Below, piece after piece: positions 26,719 to 35,067 of a stretch of 59,653 bases of DNA. This DNA comes from Pseudomonas viridiflava. Its GTDB lineage: Bacteria > Pseudomonadota > Gammaproteobacteria > Pseudomonadales > Pseudomonadaceae. The translations under genes and the position numbers were made by a program. Every line of letters starts with the position of its first letter. The first letter of the stretch is position 1. A model generated the notes under the pieces. It searched no databases. It was not told the origin of the DNA and was given only the letters and a program-made list of their open reading frames with translations. The stretch spans positions 33,817 through 93,469 of the forward strand of contig NZ_LKEH01000035.1 in assembly GCF_001642795.1 (NCBI RefSeq), given 5' to 3'.

Positions 26719-27920
26719 CAGGGCTTGACCACATCCAGCAGGGTGATCGGCAGGGCCTGACGCCAGGTGTCGAACTCGCCCAACGGCTGCGCGTGGGCGA
26801 CGTGGATGCGGGTCAGTTCGCCGCCGTAACGCTCGCGCCAGGCCATCAGTGCTGTTTCGCTTTGCAGCGTGACCGCATTGGCGACCAGCCTGCCACCAGA
26901 ACGCAACTGCTCCCAGCAGGCGTCCAGCACGCCAGTACGGGTCACGCCTCCGCCGATGAAGATTGCGTCCGGCCGTTCAAGACCGCTCAGGGCCTGAGGT
27001 GCCGTGCCGCGCACCAGCTGCAGGCCAGGCACGCCGAGTGCATCGCGATTGAATTCGATCAGTTGCTGGCGTCCTTCGTCAGCCTCGATGGCCAGCGTGC
27101 GACAGGTCGGGTGGGCACGCATCCACTCGATGCCGATGGAGCCGCAACCGGCACCGACATCCCACAGCAACTCGCCCGGCACCGGGGCCAGGCGGGCCAG
27201 TGTGATTGCCCTGACGTCACGCTTGGTCAACTGGCCGTCATGCTCGAACGCGCTGTCCGGCAAGCCTGCCAGCGTCGTCAGGCGTGTGGCATTGGCATCG
27301 GCGCGGCAGTCGATGGCGACTAGATTCAACGCCGCAATGTCAGGGTTGCCCCATTCGCCGGCCAGTCCGTCGACACGTCGTTCGGCGTCGCCGCCCAGGT
27401 GCTCCAGCACGGTCATGTAACTGGGGCCGAAACCGCGCTCACGCAACAGCCCGGCAATGATCGCCGGACTGCTGCCGTCGTTGCTCAGTACCAGCAGGCG
27501 CACGCCGTGATGAATATGGGCATTGAGCGCGGCGACCGGACGGGCAACCACCGACAGCGTGACGACCTCCTGCAACGGCCAGCCCAGCCGCGCTGCGGCC
27601 AGTGAATAGGAAGAGGGGGCTGGCAGGACGCGCATCTCATCGATGGCGACGACACGACTCAGGCTGGCGCCAACGCCGAACAGCATCGGATCACCGCTGG
27701 CCAGCACGCAGACTTCGGCGCCGCGCTGTTCCAGAACGGTATTGAGCGAAAAAGGACTCGGCCATGTACGACGTTCCGCGCGGATGCAAGGCGGCAGCAA
27801 GGCCAGCTGGCGCGGCCCGCCGAACACCTGATCGGCGTGCAGCAGAGCATGCCGGGCGTTCCTGCCCAGGCCTTTGTAACCGTCTTCTCCGATTCCCACG
27901 ACTGTCAGCCAAGGCGACAT
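26718..27920 (-). CDS. cobL: Precorrin-6Y C5,15-methyltransferase (decarboxylating), CbiE-CbiT fusion
   Basis: 400-residue two-domain enzyme. Residues 1-205 are a tetrapyrrole methylase (CbiE, 'LTVVGIGEDGYKGLG'); residues 210-400 are a class I SAM methyltransferase (CbiT, 'LLWDVGAGCGSIGIEWM' and 'IFIGGGVT'). It methylates C5 and C15 and decarboxylates the acetate on ring C. The ATG at 27920 behind GAGGGG is preferred to the GTG two codons upstream. Divergent from cobG across a short interval. Confidence 0.95.
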   Translation of the reverse strand: MSPWLTVVGIGEDGYKGLGRNARHALLHADQVFGGPRQLALLPPCIRAERRTWPSPFSLNTVLEQRGAEVCVLASGDPMLFGVGASLSRVVAIDEMRVLPAPSSYSLAAARLGWPLQEVVTLSVVARPVAALNAHIHHGVRLLVLSNDGSSPAIIAGLLRERGFGPSYMTVLEHLGGDAERRVDGLAGEWGNPDIAALNLVAIDCRADANATRLTTLAGLPDSAFEHDGQLTKRDVRAITLARLAPVPGELLWDVGAGCGSIGIEWMRAHPTCRTLAIEADEGRQQLIEFNRDALGVPGLQLVRGTAPQALSGLERPDAIFIGGGVTRTGVLDACWEQLRSGGRLVANAVTLQSETALMAWRERYGGELTRIHVAHAQPLGEFDTWRQALPITLLDVVKP

Positions 27921-27960
27921 GCACACCCCTCAATCCGAACTTCCGACAGAGCGCCTTTTC

Positions 27961-27983
27961 ATGCCTGCGGACAAAGCAGGCAT
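27961..27983. promoter_or_regulatory. Inverted repeat in the cobL-cobG divergent promoter interval
   Basis: Perfect 8-bp inverted repeat ATGCCTGC/GCAGGCAT with a 7-base spacer, the only marked structure in the 135-base interval between the two cob operons. It could be an operator shared by both operons. A cobalamin riboswitch would need about 200 bases plus a B12 box, and none is seen. Confidence 0.4.
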
Positions 27984-28055
27984 AATACCGCGCCCGACGG
28001 GGTACAAGTGCTCTAATCCACGTACGGCTCCAGCCGGTTCCTGCCAGGTGATCCC

Positions 28056-29399
28056 TTGAACGAGCAGAAGTACGCTCGCACATCCAGCGCAACGCTACGC
28101 CCCTCGGCCTGTCCGGGGTTGCTGCGTATCGTCCCGGCGCTGGACGGTGGCATCTGCCGGATCAAACTGCCCGGCGGGGTGCTGCTGGCCGCGCAGGCGC
28201 AGGCTGTGGCTCACGCGGCGCGGACTTATGCACAGGGCGTGATCGAAGCCACCAACCGCTCCAACCTGCAGATTCGCGGCGTAGGCGATGACCACGATGG
28301 GCTGATCCGTGTCCTGATGGACGCAGGTCTCGGCCCGGACAATCCCGACAGCGACGATGTGCGCAACCTGATGCTCAGCCCGGTGGCCGGCCTGGATGCG
28401 CAGAGCCTGTTCGATGCCCGGCCGCTGGCAGCGCAGATTCTCGCGGCGCTGGAAACGCATCCGCGCTTCCACGAGCTGTCGCCCAAGTTCGCGATTTCGC
28501 TGGACGCTGGCGAAGCGCTGGTGATGCTGGAGCATCCTCATGACCTGTGGCTTTCGGCGCTGAAGCATGGCGACCAGATGATGCTGGCGTTCGGTCTGGC
28601 AGGCTGTCCGGCTCGTGACAAGCCTTTGGGCGCGGTGCCTCTGGTCTACGGACAGGCACTGGTCGTGGGGTTGCTGGAGCTGTTTCTCGATCTGGCGCGC
28701 CCGGAGCACACCCGCATGCGCCATCTGCTGGCCGAGGTATCGACCGACGAAATCCTCAGCCGGCTTTCAGCGCGCTTGAACGTCGCCTTGCGCGTCGAGC
28801 CCGGGATTACAGATTGGCAACGTCCTGCCATCCAGCCAGATCGCCATATCGGGATTTATCCACAGGCCGATGCAGGCTTGGTCGCGGTGGGCGCTGCCGT
28901 ACCGCTGGGACGTCTGGATGCCGGGATGCTCTCGGCTGTCGCGCAACTGGCCACGGAGCAGGGCGACGGCTCTTTGCGCCTGGCGCCCTGGCAAAGCCTG
29001 ATGCTGCCCAACGTTCCGGTCGAACGAGGACCGGATGTGCTCAATGCGTTGCAGGCTGCCGGCCTGATCGGCTCGGTCGAGGAGCCGCTGGCGCACATTG
29101 CTGCCTGCACCGGTTCTGCCGGGTGTGCCAAAGGACTGGCCGACACCAAGTCTGACGCCCGATTGCTGGCCGCCAGCTTGCATGAAAGCCAGGCGGTGCA
29201 CCTCACGGGTTGCCGACGTTCCTGCGCGGCGGCGCATGTGGCGCCCGTGACCCTGCTGGCCGTCTCGCCCGGCCGCTATGACCTTTATTTTCGCGACGCA
29301 GCCCATGCCGGTTTCGGTGTGCTGCGCGCGCGTGACCTCACTATTGAAGCAGTCGGTGCGTTGTTGAACGCCGACTCACGGAGCAACATGCATGATTGA
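28056..29399 (+). CDS. cobG: Precorrin-3B synthase (oxygen-dependent)
   Basis: 447-residue nitrite/sulfite-reductase-like monooxygenase that hydroxylates precorrin-3A at C20 in the aerobic pathway. Four Fe-S cysteines are visible in 'ACTGSAGC' and 'GCRRSC' near the C-terminus. The start appears to be TTG (28056), behind AGGTGA with a 4-base gap; no in-frame ATG or GTG occurs nearby before conserved sequence. First gene of the cobG-H-I-J operon; it overlaps cobH. Confidence 0.92.
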   Translation: MNEQKYARTSSATLRPSACPGLLRIVPALDGGICRIKLPGGVLLAAQAQAVAHAARTYAQGVIEATNRSNLQIRGVGDDHDGLIRVLMDAGLGPDNPDSDDVRNLMLSPVAGLDAQSLFDARPLAAQILAALETHPRFHELSPKFAISLDAGEALVMLEHPHDLWLSALKHGDQMMLAFGLAGCPARDKPLGAVPLVYGQALVVGLLELFLDLARPEHTRMRHLLAEVSTDEILSRLSARLNVALRVEPGITDWQRPAIQPDRHIGIYPQADAGLVAVGAAVPLGRLDAGMLSAVAQLATEQGDGSLRLAPWQSLMLPNVPVERGPDVLNALQAAGLIGSVEEPLAHIAACTGSAGCAKGLADTKSDARLLAASLHESQAVHLTGCRRSCAAAHVAPVTLLAVSPGRYDLYFRDAAHAGFGVLRARDLTIEAVGALLNADSRSNMHD

Positions 29400-30018
29400 T
29401 TACATCCGCGATGGTCAGGAGATTTATCGCAACTCCTTCTCGATCATTCGCGCTGAAGCGCGCCTGGACACGATCCCTGCCGACCTGGAAAAACTCGCCG
29501 TGCGCGTGATCCACGCCTGCGGAATGGTCGAAGTCATCGAAGACCTGCGCTTCTCGCCGGGTGCAGGCAAGGCCGGGCGTGATGCGCTGGCGGCGGGCGC
29601 ACCGATCCTGTGTGATGCGCGCATGGTGTCCGAGGGCATCACCCGCACGCGTCTGCCGGCCAATAACGAAATCATCTGCACGCTGCACGACGAAGGCGTA
29701 CGCGAGATGGCGCTGGAATTGGGCAACACCCGTTCCGCCGTGGCGCTGGAACTGTGGCGTCCGCACCTGGAAGGCAGTGTGGTGGTGATCGGCAACGCGC
29801 CGACGGCGCTGTTCTATCTGCTGGAAATGCTCGATGCCGGTGCGCCCAAGCCTGCGCTGATCCTCGGTTTCCCGGTTGGCTTCGTCGGCGCCGCCGAATC
29901 CAAGGCCATGCTCGCCGCTGACAGCCGTGGCGTGCCGTTCGTGATCATGCAGGGCCGTCGTGGCGGCAGCGCCATGGCTGTGGCCGCCGTCAACGCACTG
30001 GCCACGGAGATCGAATGA
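29392..30018 (+). CDS. cobH: Precorrin-8X methylmutase
   Basis: 208-residue enzyme moving the methyl from C11 to C12 to give hydrogenobyrinate. 'SFSIIRAEA', 'RVIHACGMVEVIEDL' and 'VVIGNAPTALFYLLEM' with 'GFPVGFVGAAESK' are the CobH/CbiC signature; the His in 'VIHACG' is the catalytic one by family knowledge. Overlaps cobG and cobI. Confidence 0.96.
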   Translation: MIDYIRDGQEIYRNSFSIIRAEARLDTIPADLEKLAVRVIHACGMVEVIEDLRFSPGAGKAGRDALAAGAPILCDARMVSEGITRTRLPANNEIICTLHDEGVREMALELGNTRSAVALELWRPHLEGSVVVIGNAPTALFYLLEMLDAGAPKPALILGFPVGFVGAAESKAMLAADSRGVPFVIMQGRRGGSAMAVAAVNALATEIE

Positions 30019-30749
30019 TGCAGGCACGCGGTCGATTGATTGGCCTGGGTGTCGGCCCCGGCGACCCGGAACTGATTACCGTGAAGGCGCTACGCCTGCT
30101 GCGAGAGTCGCCGGTGGTCGCGTATTTCGTGGCCAAGGGCAAGAAAGGCAACGCGTTCGGCATTATTGAGGCGCACCTTCAGGAGGTGCAGACGCTGATG
30201 CCGCTGGTCTACCCGGTCACCACCGAAGCGCTGCCTGCGCCGTTGTCGTACGAAAAAGTCATCAGTGATTTCTATGACGAGTCGAGCCAACAGGTCGCCG
30301 CGCATCTGGATGCCGGCCGGGACGTGGCGGTGATCTGCGAAGGCGACCCGTTCTTCTACGGCTCCTACATGTACCTGCACGACCGTCTGGCCGAGCGTTA
30401 CGAAGCTGAGGTGATTCCGGGCGTCTGCTCGATGCTGGGCGGCGCTTCGGTGCTGGGTGCGCCACTGGTGTATCGCAATCAGAGCCTGTCGGTGCTGTCT
30501 GGCGTGCTCTCCCATGAAGACCTGAAACGCAAGCTCGCCGATGCCGACGCGGCGGTGATCATGAAGCTGGGTCGCAACTTCCATAAGGTGCGAGAAGTGC
30601 TGACCGAACTGGGCATGCACGAACGTGCGCTTTACGTCGAGCGGGCCACCATGGCCAATCAGAAGATCGTGCCGCTGGATCAGGTCGACCCGATGTCCTC
30701 GCCCTATTTCTCGTTGATCATTGTTCCCGGCGACAGGTGGCAAGGCTGA
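30015..30749 (+). CDS. cobI: Precorrin-2 C20-methyltransferase
   Basis: 244-residue tetrapyrrole methylase (CobI/CbiL). The SAM-binding loop is 'GLGVGPGDPELITVKAL', and 'EGDPFFYGSYMYLHDRL' with 'VIPGVCSMLGGA' match the family. It uses precorrin-2 to make precorrin-3A. Starts overlap cobH and the CbiG-CobJ gene. Confidence 0.96.
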   Translation: MMQARGRLIGLGVGPGDPELITVKALRLLRESPVVAYFVAKGKKGNAFGIIEAHLQEVQTLMPLVYPVTTEALPAPLSYEKVISDFYDESSQQVAAHLDAGRDVAVICEGDPFFYGSYMYLHDRLAERYEAEVIPGVCSMLGGASVLGAPLVYRNQSLSVLSGVLSHEDLKRKLADADAAVIMKLGRNFHKVREVLTELGMHERALYVERATMANQKIVPLDQVDPMSSPYFSLIIVPGDRWQG

Positions 30750-32452
30750 TGACGCACAACATTCCCGCCATCGTCATTCTCGGCAACGGCAGCCTTGCGA
30801 CCGCACGGCGTATCCAGCGTCTGTATCCCGATGCAGTGATTCACGGTCTGGCTGAACGAGTACAGGGCGCTGATAGCACCTACACCGAATTCGGCGCCAC
30901 CGTGCGTCAGCTCTATCAGCAGAACACCCCGATCATTGCGCTGTGCGCGGCGGGCATCGTGATACGCACCCTGGCCTCGCTGTTGCTGGAGAAGGGCGTC
31001 GAGCCGCCGGTGCTGGCCGTGGCTGAAGATGGCAGCGCGGTGGTGCCGCTGCTCGGCGGGCTGGGCGGCGTCAACGTCATGGCCCGCACAATTGCCGCAG
31101 GCCTTGCGGTCAATCCGGCGATCACCACCAGTGGTGAACTGCGATTCGGCACGTGTCTGCTCAATCCGCCGAGTGGCTATGCGCTGGGCGATCTGGAGCT
31201 GGGCAAGCGCTTCGTGTCCGATCTGCTGTCCGGCGAGCAGGTACGTATCGAAGGTGACGCGCCCTGGCTGGCTCAGGCGCAACTGCCTGAAGATCCGCAG
31301 GCAGAACTGTCGATCCACATTGGCTCCGGTCTGCGTGAACCGTCGGCCAACGAACTGCTGATCTATCCGCGCAACGTGCTGGTGGCGGTGGACGATTGCT
31401 CGCCTGAACTGACGTCTCGGGTTCGTCAGGCCCTGCGTGATGCCCGCATTGCCGAACAGTCTCTGGCCTGCCTGCTGGCGGGTGAGCACCACATGGCCAA
31501 TGCGCTGCTGCATCAGGCTGCCGCAGAGCTGGACGTGCCGGTGCGTTTTGCCGCTGCGGGCTCGCCCAATGAGATGGCGATGAGTGCGGTCCCGCAATTA
31601 CTGCCACCTGTGAGCAGTTCGGGCCTGGCTATCTCGGTCGCGGCTCAGCCGCTGGACGTGAGCCTCATCGGTCGTGGCCGTGGGCGTCTTGCTGTGATCG
31701 GCCTGGGGCCGGGCGCGGCAGACCTGATGGTGCCCGCAGTCAAGGCCGAACTGGCGCGGGCCAATGACGTACTGGGTTACGAAACCTACGTGCGCATGGC
31801 CGGGCCGTTTCGCGCGGATCAGGTGTTGCACTGCACCGATAATCGCGAGGAGATGATGCGGGCACGCCATGCGTTCGAGCTGGCAGCACAAGGTCGCTCT
31901 GTGGTGGTGGTGTCGTCGGGCGATCCCGGTGTGTTCGCCATGGCCTCGGCCGTACTCGAAGCGCTGCACGAGTCGGACAATCCGCAGTGGCACGCCGTCG
32001 AACTGGAAATCCTGCCCGGCGTCTCGGCCTCGCTGGCAACCGCCGCTCAGGCCGGTGCGCCGCTGGGGCATGACTTCTGCGTGCTCTCGCTTTCGGACAA
32101 CCTCAAGCCGTGGGACGTTATCGAAAAGCGTCTGGACCTCGCCTGTCAGGCTGATCTGGCGCTGGCGTTCTACAACCCGATTTCCCGCTCGCGGCCCTGG
32201 CAACTGGGCCGGGCACTGGAGATCGTGCGTCAGCACCGCACGCCAGAGACGCCGGTCACACTGGGCCGTGACATTGGCCGTCCGGGTCAGACCCTGCGGA
32301 TCATCACGCTGGGCGAGTTGACGCCGGAGCAGGTGGACATGCGCACGATGGTGCTGATCGGCTCGTCTCTGACCTGTACCTTTCCTCGCAATGAGGGCGG
32401 TCTGTGGGTCTACACGCCACGCTGGTATGGCGCCAAACCTGAGAAGTTATGA
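30749..32452 (+). CDS. cobJ: CbiG-CobJ fusion: precorrin-3B C17-methyltransferase
   Basis: 567-residue fusion. Residues 1-295 are CbiG-like ('ALCAAGIVIRTLASLL', 'LGGLGGVNVMARTIAAGL', 'FAAAGSPNEMAMSAV'); residues about 310-565 are the CobJ tetrapyrrole methylase ('LAVIGLGPGAADLMVPAV', 'VVVVSSGDPGVFAMASAV', 'LGRDIGRPGQ'). CobJ methylates C17 with ring contraction; CbiG opens the delta-lactone in the cobalt-first pathway. The ATG at 30749 overlaps the cobI stop; the frame also runs upstream to a GTG at 30737. Confidence 0.94.
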   Translation: MTHNIPAIVILGNGSLATARRIQRLYPDAVIHGLAERVQGADSTYTEFGATVRQLYQQNTPIIALCAAGIVIRTLASLLLEKGVEPPVLAVAEDGSAVVPLLGGLGGVNVMARTIAAGLAVNPAITTSGELRFGTCLLNPPSGYALGDLELGKRFVSDLLSGEQVRIEGDAPWLAQAQLPEDPQAELSIHIGSGLREPSANELLIYPRNVLVAVDDCSPELTSRVRQALRDARIAEQSLACLLAGEHHMANALLHQAAAELDVPVRFAAAGSPNEMAMSAVPQLLPPVSSSGLAISVAAQPLDVSLIGRGRGRLAVIGLGPGAADLMVPAVKAELARANDVLGYETYVRMAGPFRADQVLHCTDNREEMMRARHAFELAAQGRSVVVVSSGDPGVFAMASAVLEALHESDNPQWHAVELEILPGVSASLATAAQAGAPLGHDFCVLSLSDNLKPWDVIEKRLDLACQADLALAFYNPISRSRPWQLGRALEIVRQHRTPETPVTLGRDIGRPGQTLRIITLGELTPEQVDMRTMVLIGSSLTCTFPRNEGGLWVYTPRWYGAKPEKL

Positions 32453-32796
32453 AACTGACGGTCGGCGTTCTTCCAAACGGAGGTGGGAAAACGCCGAAGC
32501 TCATTCACACGTGCGCGGTGATCTCGACAGGTTTTTGAGTTCTGGCCTGAATGAATTTATTCCGTTAGAGCGGCGGGCGCTGTAGCCGGTTTCCCTCGGC
32601 TTCTTATGAAAGTTCGTGAACCCCCATGTCTTCTGGGGAGTGATCAACTTCGCTGATATTCAAATTTTCCTTTATCGGGCTGGACGCTTGCGCCTATGTG
32701 CGGGCGTTGCAAAGTAGGCCATGGAAACGTTCCAGACTGGTTTGGTTATTCTCGATTGCGTCCACAAGGACTTTCATGAATTAAAGGACTAATGAA
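32453..32796. other. Intergenic interval upstream of the four-paralogue cassette
   Basis: 344 bases with no credible gene. An imperfect inverted repeat with arms CGGCGTT (32463-32469) and AACGCCG (32490-32496) lies 11 bases past the cobJ stop and may end the cob transcript. A small CCCC/GGGG hairpin lies near 32625-32640. The last 150 bases are less GC-rich and should carry the cassette promoter, but I cannot assign -35/-10 boxes with confidence. Confidence 0.5.
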
Positions 32797-33627
32797 ATGA
32801 AGCACGAAGCAACCATGAATAACATCGATCAAATGGACTACGCAGGTCTGGCAAATTACGAGCTGGCTGACGCCTCGCGTTCGCTTGCCGAACAGGTTGA
32901 CGCGCAGGCTGCGCTCCCGACGGCCGCAAGCCTGTTGTCGGATCCTCAGGAAAGTGGAGAGGGTGCAGGTGCGGCTGTAGCAGGCGGCACGCTTATCGCG
33001 TTCGCCGAGGGTGTATCGCGTCAGAATAAAGACGACGTGATGAACTCCCTGCTCTACGCCACCCTGGCTGCCAACGTCAAATACAATCCCGAATCCCAGA
33101 GTGACCAGTGGTACGGTCTGTTCAATACGGTACTTTCCAAGCTGGGTTGGCTTTCGACCAAGTGGAGCTATGCTCGTTATCGCGCTACCCAGCAACGTTT
33201 CACCATGGATGAAGTCGGTCTGGAGATTCTGGGCTCGGCGATTGCTGCCGCAACACTGCCAGGGCCTGCATCGCTCGCCATGTTGAAGGTGGCCAAGGAT
33301 GCGGTCACCGCCCTGAGCGCCAGGAAAGAGCCACTGCGTCTTTTCGAGCGCCAGACCAAAACCCATCGTGGCGGTAACTTCCGGATCGCTGCCTGCGCCG
33401 AGTCTGCCGATGGCGATGTCAGCCTGGCCATGGGTGCGGTTGCCTTCAGCAGCAACATCAATGTGACCAATGTGATGTTCTGGGAATGGCAGAATTCGGA
33501 TGTCGAGACTTACAAGGGTGAAAACAGCCTGGTGTTCAATACTCGCGTCTATGCCAGCGTTCGCGATGTGGTTCAGAAGAAGCTTGATGAAAACGCCAGG
33601 AATGCATTGGAAGAGTTTGATATCTGA
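32797..33627 (+). CDS. Uncharacterised cassette protein 1 (longest paralogue)
   Basis: 276 residues; no family recognised. No signal peptide or membrane helix. A 62-residue N-terminal extension (Ala/Glu-rich) is unique to this member. From residue 63, 'GGTLIAFAEGVSRQNKDDVM' and 'NSLLYATLAA' align with the start of the next three proteins, followed by 'QWYGLF' and 'LGW'. A central stretch includes 'GSAIAAATLPGPASLAM'; the C-terminal part is beta-rich ('FRIAAC' at 195-200, 'LVFNTRVYASVRDVV'). AGGA lies 8 bases before the ATG. Cytoplasmic by sequence, though export by a dedicated system cannot be excluded. Confidence 0.85.
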   Translation: MKHEATMNNIDQMDYAGLANYELADASRSLAEQVDAQAALPTAASLLSDPQESGEGAGAAVAGGTLIAFAEGVSRQNKDDVMNSLLYATLAANVKYNPESQSDQWYGLFNTVLSKLGWLSTKWSYARYRATQQRFTMDEVGLEILGSAIAAATLPGPASLAMLKVAKDAVTALSARKEPLRLFERQTKTHRGGNFRIAACAESADGDVSLAMGAVAFSSNINVTNVMFWEWQNSDVETYKGENSLVFNTRVYASVRDVVQKKLDENARNALEEFDI

Positions 33628-33636
33628 TTCTTTGCC

Positions 33637-33666
33637 TGCGGAAGCCCTGTGCTTCCGCAACTTTTC
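33637..33666 (+). terminator. Intra-operon terminator-like hairpin
   Basis: Perfect 9-bp stem TGCGGAAGC (33637-33645) / GCTTCCGCA (33651-33659), 5-base loop, followed by ACTTTTC. It lies between cassette genes 1 and 2. A partial terminator here would give more of protein 1 than of proteins 2-4; it could equally protect the 3' end of gene 1 mRNA. Confidence 0.7.
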
Positions 33667-33680
33667 AGAAGGAACTGAGA

Positions 33681-34415
33681 ATGGAACAGGTATTTAAAGG
33701 ATGTGTGGTCAACGCGGGCAGTCTGTTGTTCTTTCCCGAAGCGCTGGAGGCTGACCGGCAGAACGATATCCTGAATTCAATGTTGTACCTGCAATTGGCA
33801 GCCTCTAAAAAACACGAACGATTCAGTGATTTCGAGAGCTGGAAGGATTTATGGCTCGCAGCTGCTCTGCGTTTTGGCTGGGCGCTGAAAGCGAGTGAGC
33901 ACGTAAGCGAGCCACTGGCGGCGGGAGCGCCGAATACGGTCTGGAGCCTTGCCGCGCAAGGCTTGTCCGTATCCGTTCCGGGCTCGGCACTGACCTCGAC
34001 TGAAACGTTCATGCGACTGGCAAGCGCGCAACCTGCTGCACAGGCAGCGATAAAGCTGCTGGCAAGTCAGGCCCTGCGCGTCGAGGACTTCCTGGCGGAC
34101 AGCAACGATCAGTCAGGCAAAGCCAGGGAAGGGAAGAGCACCTTCGCATTTCAATTGGGGTTCATCGCTGCTGATCGCACCCTTGATATGGCGCTGGTGC
34201 ATTTCCAGACTCGCCAGGCGCTTACGGATGGATTTTTGTTCGAGCAGATCGATCCCGGACAGATCGTTGGAAATATTGAGGTGAGCGCTTATTCCATGAG
34301 TCTGATGGAGCAGGTCTATGCACCGTTTCGCGACGTGTTCCATAGCGCCCGGCAGAAGCAGGATCCCGTGCTGGTCATGTCGATCGAGGAGGTGAGCCAT
34401 GTCGCTCAGCCATGA
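33681..34415 (+). CDS. Uncharacterised cassette protein 2
   Basis: 244 residues, no recognised family, no signal peptide. N-terminal 'GSLLFFPEALEADRQNDIL' and 'NSMLYLQLAA' parallel protein 1 (same RQN..D..NS.LY pattern), then 'SWKDLWLAAALRFGW' parallels 'QWYGLF...LSKLGW'. Central region 'AIKLLASQALRVEDF' and 'FAFQLGF' match the position of protein 1's 'LKVAKDAVTA' and 'FRIAAC'. The C-terminus contains 'SAYSMSLMEQVYAPFRDVF'. AAGGA precedes the ATG. It overlaps gene 3 by 17 bases. Confidence 0.85.
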   Translation: MEQVFKGCVVNAGSLLFFPEALEADRQNDILNSMLYLQLAASKKHERFSDFESWKDLWLAAALRFGWALKASEHVSEPLAAGAPNTVWSLAAQGLSVSVPGSALTSTETFMRLASAQPAAQAAIKLLASQALRVEDFLADSNDQSGKAREGKSTFAFQLGFIAADRTLDMALVHFQTRQALTDGFLFEQIDPGQIVGNIEVSAYSMSLMEQVYAPFRDVFHSARQKQDPVLVMSIEEVSHVAQP

Positions 34416-35034
34416 CAGCGTTTTGTGTGGAAACAACCTGGTGTCGTTCGGGGAAGGTTTCAGCGCTGACCTGCGGCAGGACATTCTCGACTGCCTGCTC
34501 CATGCGCAGTTTCGCGCCGATGACGAGACGTCGGTGCAACGCAACTGGAGGGGATGGTTGGAGGCTTACCGGGGGGCCGTGGATGATGCCGGAGCGCAAC
34601 GTACCGCAATCATCGCTGATTCGATGTTCATGATTCGCCGCCTTCGCGACTTGCGGCATGAACCGTTTCTGAATGGATTCCCTTCTGCCGAGCTTCGTGA
34701 GCTGTTCGGTCACTCATTCGATACGCTCATGAACAGCGGACAAGCCAAGGCTTTCTTCAATTCATGGTTCAGTTCAGGGCGCTCCGAAAGCATTCAGGTG
34801 GTGCCCTGTGTCATGAGTGGCGAGGGTAAGGCCTCTATCATGCTGTGCGGCCTGCAAATGACCACGATGGCGTTCAGAAAAGGTTTTTTCCCGTGGCAGG
34901 TACTCAGTGGCGAGATGAGGGTTGATTGTGCCGGAGCGGCGTACCTGTTCAGCCGCGAGCTGTTTGATCCTGCACGCTTACGTATTCAGGATGAATTGGC
35001 CCGTCGTGCCAGGGAGGCGGTCATCCAGCTATAG
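34399..35034 (+). CDS. Uncharacterised cassette protein 3
   Basis: 211 residues, no recognised family. 'NNLVSFGEGFSADLRQDIL' and 'DCLLHAQFRA' repeat the shared N-terminal motif; 'NWRGWLEAYR' the Trp-rich motif. 'IQVVPCVMSGEGKASIMLCGLQM' (132-153) is nearly shared with protein 4. The Shine-Dalgarno GAGGAGGTGA, inside the end of gene 2, is close to the perfect complement of 16S rRNA, so high translation is expected. No signal peptide. Confidence 0.85.
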   Translation: MSLSHDSVLCGNNLVSFGEGFSADLRQDILDCLLHAQFRADDETSVQRNWRGWLEAYRGAVDDAGAQRTAIIADSMFMIRRLRDLRHEPFLNGFPSAELRELFGHSFDTLMNSGQAKAFFNSWFSSGRSESIQVVPCVMSGEGKASIMLCGLQMTTMAFRKGFFPWQVLSGEMRVDCAGAAYLFSRELFDPARLRIQDELARRAREAVIQL

Positions 35035-35067
35035 CCCGGAGCACATCCCACGGAGGGGAATATCACA

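Noticed and set aside
27921..28055. Possible cobalamin riboswitch before cobG
   Set aside because: The interval is only 135 bases and lacks a B12 box and the conserved core; only a simple inverted repeat is seen.
32391..32585. Small 64-residue frame after cobJ
   Set aside because: Largely overlaps the cobJ end in another frame and has no ribosome-binding site or recognisable sequence.
32640..32790. Possible HrpL (GGAACC..CCAC) or sigma-54 promoter before the cassette
   Set aside because: 'ggaaac' and 'ccac' are about 30 bases apart instead of 15-16, and the GG/GC spacing for sigma-54 is off by one with wrong bases.
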